Below, piece by piece: positions 60,200 to 64,000 of a stretch of 64,000 nt of DNA. The notes beneath the pieces were generated by a model. The model was not told the origin of the DNA. It searched no databases and saw only the letters and a list, made by a program, of their open reading frames with translations. The stretch is from contig NZ_LDZY01000014.1 in assembly GCF_001029285.1 (NCBI RefSeq), forward strand, positions 62,001-126,000, written 5' to 3'. This DNA comes from Desulfosporosinus acididurans (lineage in GTDB: Bacteria > Bacillota > Desulfitobacteriia > Desulfitobacteriales > Desulfitobacteriaceae). Every line of letters begins with the position of its first letter. Position 1 is the first letter of the stretch. The position numbers and the translations under genes are program-made.

Positions 60200-61762
60200 A
60201 TGGCAACAGTTACAGTAATTCCAGCAAAACCGATGCAAGAGATGAAAGGTCTTGAGGCTACCGCGAAACTTAGAGTTTGTGCTTATGCACGGGTTTCCAC
60301 AGATAATGAGGAACAATTGTCAAGCTATCAGGCGCAGGTTGAGCATTACACCTCTTACATCCAGAATAATCCAGTTTGGGAATTCGTGCAGGTCTTCAGT
60401 GATGAGGGTATCAGCGGCACGAACACCAAGAAACGTGAGGGATTTAACCGCATGATTGATGAGTGTATGGCAGGCAAGATTGATATGGTGATTACAAAGT
60501 CAATTAGCAGATTTGCTCGCAATACTCTAGATACTTTGAAATATGTACGGCAGCTGAAGGAGAAGGGGGTGGCTATTTTCTTCGAAAAGGAGAATGTGAA
60601 TACGCTTGATAGTAAGGGCGAGTTTCTGATAACTCTGCTCGGGAGTTTGGCCCAAGAAGAGAGTTCCAATTTGTCACAGATCACTAAGATGGGCATAAGT
60701 TATAGGTTTCAAGAGGGCAAGGTTTTAGTTAACCACAATAAATTCCTCGGATATACCAAAGACGATCAGGGCCAGTTGGTTATTGTTCCAGAAGAAGCCG
60801 GGGTAGTACGCAGGATATATAGAGAATTTCTTGATGGTAAAAGTCCTTATAAGATAGCCAGTATTCTGCAGAAGGATGGGATAAAAACCGGGTCAGGCGG
60901 TTCCCGTTGGTATGACAGCACGGTGATTGGGATACTGAAAAACGTCAAGTATATGGGGGATGCACTGCTCCAGAAAACCTACACGATAGATTTTCTAACG
61001 AAAAAGCGAGTGAAAAATACTGGACATGCTGCCCAGTATTATGTTGAGGATAGTCATGAAGCTATTATTTCTAAGGAAGAGTTTGCAGCAGTGCAGGCGG
61101 AATTTGAAAGACGGGGAAACTTGCGCGGGTATTCAAGGAGTGGGAAGAGTTCTTTTACCAGCGAGTACCCTTTCTCCGGTAAACTGTTCTGCCAAAATTG
61201 TGGTTCAAAGTTTAGACGCCAAGCTTGGGGGAGTGGCAAAAACAGAAAGTACGTGTGGCGGTGTATTAACCGAGAAATCAATGGAGTGGAATCTTGCGGA
61301 ATGAAATCAATTAGGGAGAAGGATTTAGAGAAAGCTTTCGTACGTGCGATAAACAAAGTCATTAGTAGGAAGGAGGCATTTTTGCTTGAGGAAACCGGTG
61401 ATTGTGTAGTTGGGACTGAGGAAATTGATGCCAAGTTGGAAGAACTCCAGCAAAAATTGTTGACTGTTCTAAGAAGTTTGGGGACCGATAATGAAAAATA
61501 TGCAAAAGTGGTAGGCGAAATTGAAACTTTGCGAGGGCATAAGGTTGGGTTAAAAAATGTTGAGGCCGAAGAGTCATGGAGGAAGAGCAAATTAGAAGAG
61601 TTCAAGGCCTATATGGATGCTACGGATGGAAAGCCACTGGATAGGTTTGATGGGGATCTGTTTCGCAGGCTGGTTGAGAAGGCTAAGGTTTTGTCGATAG
61701 TCGAGGTGGTGTTTGTGTTTAAGGCATGGATAGAGGTGAGAGAGATACTAGGGCGAATGTGA
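60200..61762 (+). CDS. Large serine recombinase 2
   Basis: 520 residues. LRVCAYARVSTDNEEQLSSY with the catalytic serine, FSDEGISGTNTKKREGFNRM, TKSISRFARNTLDTLKYV; then the recombinase domain, a zinc ribbon (CQNCGSKFRRQ...WRCINRE...CGMKSI) and coiled coil (EEIDAKLEELQQKLLTVLRS). Similar to but clearly diverged from recombinase 1; tandem pairs often both act on the same element. AGGGAGG precedes the ATG. No att site or element boundary was identified. Confidence 0.96.
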   Translation: MATVTVIPAKPMQEMKGLEATAKLRVCAYARVSTDNEEQLSSYQAQVEHYTSYIQNNPVWEFVQVFSDEGISGTNTKKREGFNRMIDECMAGKIDMVITKSISRFARNTLDTLKYVRQLKEKGVAIFFEKENVNTLDSKGEFLITLLGSLAQEESSNLSQITKMGISYRFQEGKVLVNHNKFLGYTKDDQGQLVIVPEEAGVVRRIYREFLDGKSPYKIASILQKDGIKTGSGGSRWYDSTVIGILKNVKYMGDALLQKTYTIDFLTKKRVKNTGHAAQYYVEDSHEAIISKEEFAAVQAEFERRGNLRGYSRSGKSSFTSEYPFSGKLFCQNCGSKFRRQAWGSGKNRKYVWRCINREINGVESCGMKSIREKDLEKAFVRAINKVISRKEAFLLEETGDCVVGTEEIDAKLEELQQKLLTVLRSLGTDNEKYAKVVGEIETLRGHKVGLKNVEAEESWRKSKLEEFKAYMDATDGKPLDRFDGDLFRRLVEKAKVLSIVEVVFVFKAWIEVREILGRM

Positions 61763-61971
61763 AATTATTGCTCTTTAAATAGATCGAAGTTGTTGACCAA
61801 GTATTGGTAATCAATTAGTATAATCTTAAAAAGTGAACGGAACCGGGACAAGTTTCATAACGCGACTTGAAAGCTCACATAGATGTCTATCCGATTGCCT
61901 TTGCCATGAATTACTAAGTGAGACTCCGAATCAGATGAAGTATTAATAATATCAGAATTGAGGTAAACCAC

Positions 61972-62565
61972 TTGGATATTGATAACAAGAATATAGACCT
62001 TAGTAATCGCAGTAAGGAACTTGACGATAATATTGAAGATGATGGATATGAAGATTGGGAAGATGACTACGAACTCATTAGCAAGGGGGATTACGAAGGA
62101 TTAAAAAAACTTAGACAGATGATAGCTAAAAATAACCCAGAGGATATCGATGCTCAATGGCGTTTAGGAGAGGCTTACATTTTATGTAAAGAGCACGAAA
62201 AGGCAATTGATTTTTTTGAGCCCTTATATAGAGCTAATCCTGATTTTGAAGACATAGAATATTCGATTTTGGATGCTTTGTTTGCATTAGGCAAAAGTGA
62301 GCGAGACTTTAAATGGGTTACAGTTCCGGTAATCTTGCGATTAGATAAGAAAACTTCGGACTTTTGCTATGATTATCTAAAAGGAAAAAGAAAAGCAAGA
62401 GAATTGGACGATGTGTTTTGTCAATTACTTGTTGAGGGATATCTGACTTTTGACGAAGAAGAGCTTCTCAATCATTTGACTAAAGATGGAAGATTTGAAT
62501 TCCAAATTGATACTCCCATTCAAAGTTCATTAGTGAGCGTTAAAAAGAGAAAGATCAATCGATAA
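61972..62565 (+). CDS. TPR-like acidic protein, unknown
   Basis: 197 residues from a TTG start (GAGGTAAACCAC ahead). Very acidic N-terminus (DDNIEDDGYEDWEDDYEL), one or two TPR-like helix pairs (AQWRLGEAYILCKEHEKAID; NPDFEDIEYSILDALFALGK), then a helical C-terminal half ending in VKKRKINR. Otherwise not recognised. Single gene between the recombinases and the ABC operon. Confidence 0.7.
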   Translation: MDIDNKNIDLSNRSKELDDNIEDDGYEDWEDDYELISKGDYEGLKKLRQMIAKNNPEDIDAQWRLGEAYILCKEHEKAIDFFEPLYRANPDFEDIEYSILDALFALGKSERDFKWVTVPVILRLDKKTSDFCYDYLKGKRKARELDDVFCQLLVEGYLTFDEEELLNHLTKDGRFEFQIDTPIQSSLVSVKKRKINR

Positions 62566-62751
62566 TATAATTGTGCACTGACTGCCTATTCATTCCAATT
62601 TGCTACGACGCATAAGTAGGATAATGCGAAATACATAAAGATTATTGTTGGGGTCTTATTAAGCATTACAATTCAGTAATTCGAAATTAGCTTTAGCGGC
62701 TATTGCTAGTATGTTATAATTATCCAAAAGGATCATGGAAGTGATAATAGA

Positions 62752-63462
62752 TTGGATATTGTAAAGGTTAATATCAAAACGGCTGGTTATATGGCAAATA
62801 AGCCTATTATTAAGAATGTAGCATTAAATATTGGTTATGGAGAATTAATTGGTTTAATTGGCCCTAATGGAGCTGGGAAGAGTACCATAATAAAAGCAAT
62901 CATGGGATTGCTCCCTGAAAACGATAGTATAGTTGAATTTGGAGGTTCGTACAAAAACTATTCCTATATACCAGAACAACCTGTCTTGTACGAAGGATTG
63001 ACTTTGTGGGAGCACCTTGAATTTGCTGCTTCTGTTTATGAAATTGACCAGCTTGAATTTCTAAATAAAACTGAGGGTTTACTCAAACTATTTCGACTTA
63101 CTCATGTAAGACATAATATGCCGACGACATTTTCTAAAGGTATGCAGCAAAAAGTTATGCTAATTCTGGGCTTCCTTCTTAGTCCGTCACTTTATATAAT
63201 TGATGAGCCATTCATTGGTTTGGACCCTATCGGTATTAAGGATTTTCTTTCTTTAATTCAACAAGCTAGGAATCAAGGTACAGGAGTATTGATGTCTACG
63301 CATTCTTTAGATACTGCCGAAAAAATTTGTACTTCCTTCGTTTTAATAAACGATGGAACGATTCTAGCTAAAGGTAACTTACAAGAAATTAGAGAGCAGA
63401 GTCAACTTATAAATGGTTCTCTCTTTGACTGTTTCATTGAATTATTGGAGAAAACTCTATGA
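62752..63462 (+). CDS. ABC transporter ATP-binding protein (EcsA-like)
   Basis: 236 residues from a TTG start. Walker A GPNGAGKST near residue 37; Q-loop YIPEQPVLYEGLTLWEHL; signature FSKGMQQKVMLIL; Walker B LYIIDEPFIGLDPIG; H-loop STHSLDTAEKI. The order and length fit EcsA-type ATPases of Bacillus-like two-gene exporters. Its stop overlaps the permease start (ATGA). Confidence 0.93.
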   Translation: MDIVKVNIKTAGYMANKPIIKNVALNIGYGELIGLIGPNGAGKSTIIKAIMGLLPENDSIVEFGGSYKNYSYIPEQPVLYEGLTLWEHLEFAASVYEIDQLEFLNKTEGLLKLFRLTHVRHNMPTTFSKGMQQKVMLILGFLLSPSLYIIDEPFIGLDPIGIKDFLSLIQQARNQGTGVLMSTHSLDTAEKICTSFVLINDGTILAKGNLQEIREQSQLINGSLFDCFIELLEKTL

Positions 63463-64000
63463 CTACCATAAGAAAACTCTTTTGGCATCGTTTAATTAAC
63501 GGATGGAAATACCAATATTCCGTCTGGAAAACCGTGTTCGATTGGATTGTGGCTCTCTATATCGTCATACCGTTTTCAGCCATTTTTATCGATGCCTATT
63601 TGGGTTGGTGGAGGCAAGTTCCAGTAGAATTAAACTATATTCCTATAAATGGCTTTTTGGTTATTTTTCTTGTTTTTTTATGGTCAGGAACTCTTCAGGT
63701 ATTTGTTGAAGATGCGGATCAAATTTTTCTTTTTCAACGTAAGATTTGGGTCAAAGGGTTAATAAAATATAGCCTCGTATACTACATGATTAAAAATTTA
63801 TTGGTTTCGCTACTCTTTTCGATTGTATGGGCACCGTTTCTATTGTTACATTATAACTTTACCACGCATATGTTTGTATGGCTTACAGCAATTATCTTTT
63901 TGTTAAAAGCTTCGATTGGGATACTAAAACAGCTATTAGAATTTCGCGTTCAGGGTTGGAAATTAGGCCTTTCTAAAACTATTTTGCTTTTTCTTACGGG
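63459..64000 (+). CDS. ABC transporter permease (EcsB-like), 3' end outside the window
   Basis: At least 180 codons from ATG 63459, which overlaps the ATPase stop. MTTIRKLFWHRLINGWKYQY, IVALYIVIPFSAIFIDAYLG and QVFVEDADQIFLFQRKIWVK resemble the start of EcsB, including the LFQRK-type amphipathic stretch. Several membrane helices follow. Partner of the EcsA-like ATPase; substrate unknown. The C-terminal half is not visible. Confidence 0.82.
   Translation, partial: MTTIRKLFWHRLINGWKYQYSVWKTVFDWIVALYIVIPFSAIFIDAYLGWWRQVPVELNYIPINGFLVIFLVFLWSGTLQVFVEDADQIFLFQRKIWVKGLIKYSLVYYMIKNLLVSLLFSIVWAPFLLLHYNFTTHMFVWLTAIIFLLKASIGILKQLLEFRVQGWKLGLSKTILLFLT

Overview
The window looks like part of an anaerobic, AT-rich, Gram-positive sulfate/sulfite-reducing clostridium, most like Desulfosporosinus or Desulfitobacterium (Peptococcaceae). 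This is inferred from gene content: DsrM- and DsrJ-type proteins, an HgcAB pair, strong AGGAGG ribosome sites, frequent TTG/GTG starts, CWB2 surface modules and tandem large serine recombinases. No 16S gene or other taxonomic marker is present, so the genus is an inference.

Layout. 0-4.9 kb: a minus-strand group (COG0701 permease, small thioredoxin, ArsR) diverges from a plus-strand operon arsR-acr3-arsC-hgcA-hgcB. The last two are the corrinoid protein and ferredoxin of mercury methylation, placed in an arsenic operon with two ATCAA-N6-TTGAT operators. 5.4-13.7 kb: RecD2 helicase, an AHSA1-like protein, an HTH protein, a tandem gamma-glutamylcyclotransferase-like protein, a surface protein truncated at both ends and a zinc-ribbon membrane protein. 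14-18.9 kb: decayed genes, then a run of short, unrelated, same-strand genes separated by a recurring approximately 55-bp core (CCGAACTCC...GCAGGATGG). The same core recurs around a gene at 42.5-43.6 kb. This has the layout of a gene-cassette array. 18.9-24.9 kb: SDR/MerR pair, IS110, cupin and serine-recombinase remnants, a DsrE-like protein, a thiolase-fold protein and an amidohydrolase.

25.0-31.1 kb holds what I consider the best candidate for an undescribed system: zinc-ribbon micro-protein, WYL regulator, XRE-HTH/dynamin-like GTPase fusion, helical protein, GHH/HNH nuclease with membrane helices, and a translationally coupled SUKH-like putative immunity protein. 31.7-35.6 kb: an ammonium transporter fused to a NarL-type histidine kinase, its response regulator, and a free Amt behind an operator-like dyad. 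36-41 kb: MarR with twin operators beside a dead SDR gene, an aldo/keto reductase with two [4Fe-4S] motifs, an IS200/IS605-type remnant with omega-RNA-like ends but no tnpB, TetR, a flavin reductase and a SnoaL-like protein. Three noncoding remnants ending in an apparent PTHVE(T/C)V peptide (31.2, 35.8, 40.9 kb) punctuate this stretch.

41-53.6 kb: small membrane proteins, a di-heme DsrJ-like paralogue that has lost one heme site, a DsrM/DsrJ pair, a TPR protein, a NapH/NosR-like ferredoxin membrane protein with a Met-rich FixH/YtkA-like protein behind a good sigma-54 promoter, and a divergent NtrC/NtrB-type two-component pair that probably drives it. 53.7-57.5 kb: two copies of a DDE (IS4-like) element, one intact, around PucR and GrpB fragments and an SDR gene. 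57.8-64 kb: membrane protein/XRE pair, two tandem large serine recombinases, a TPR-like protein and an EcsAB-like ABC transporter cut by the window end. Overall this is an accessory region rich in mobile DNA.
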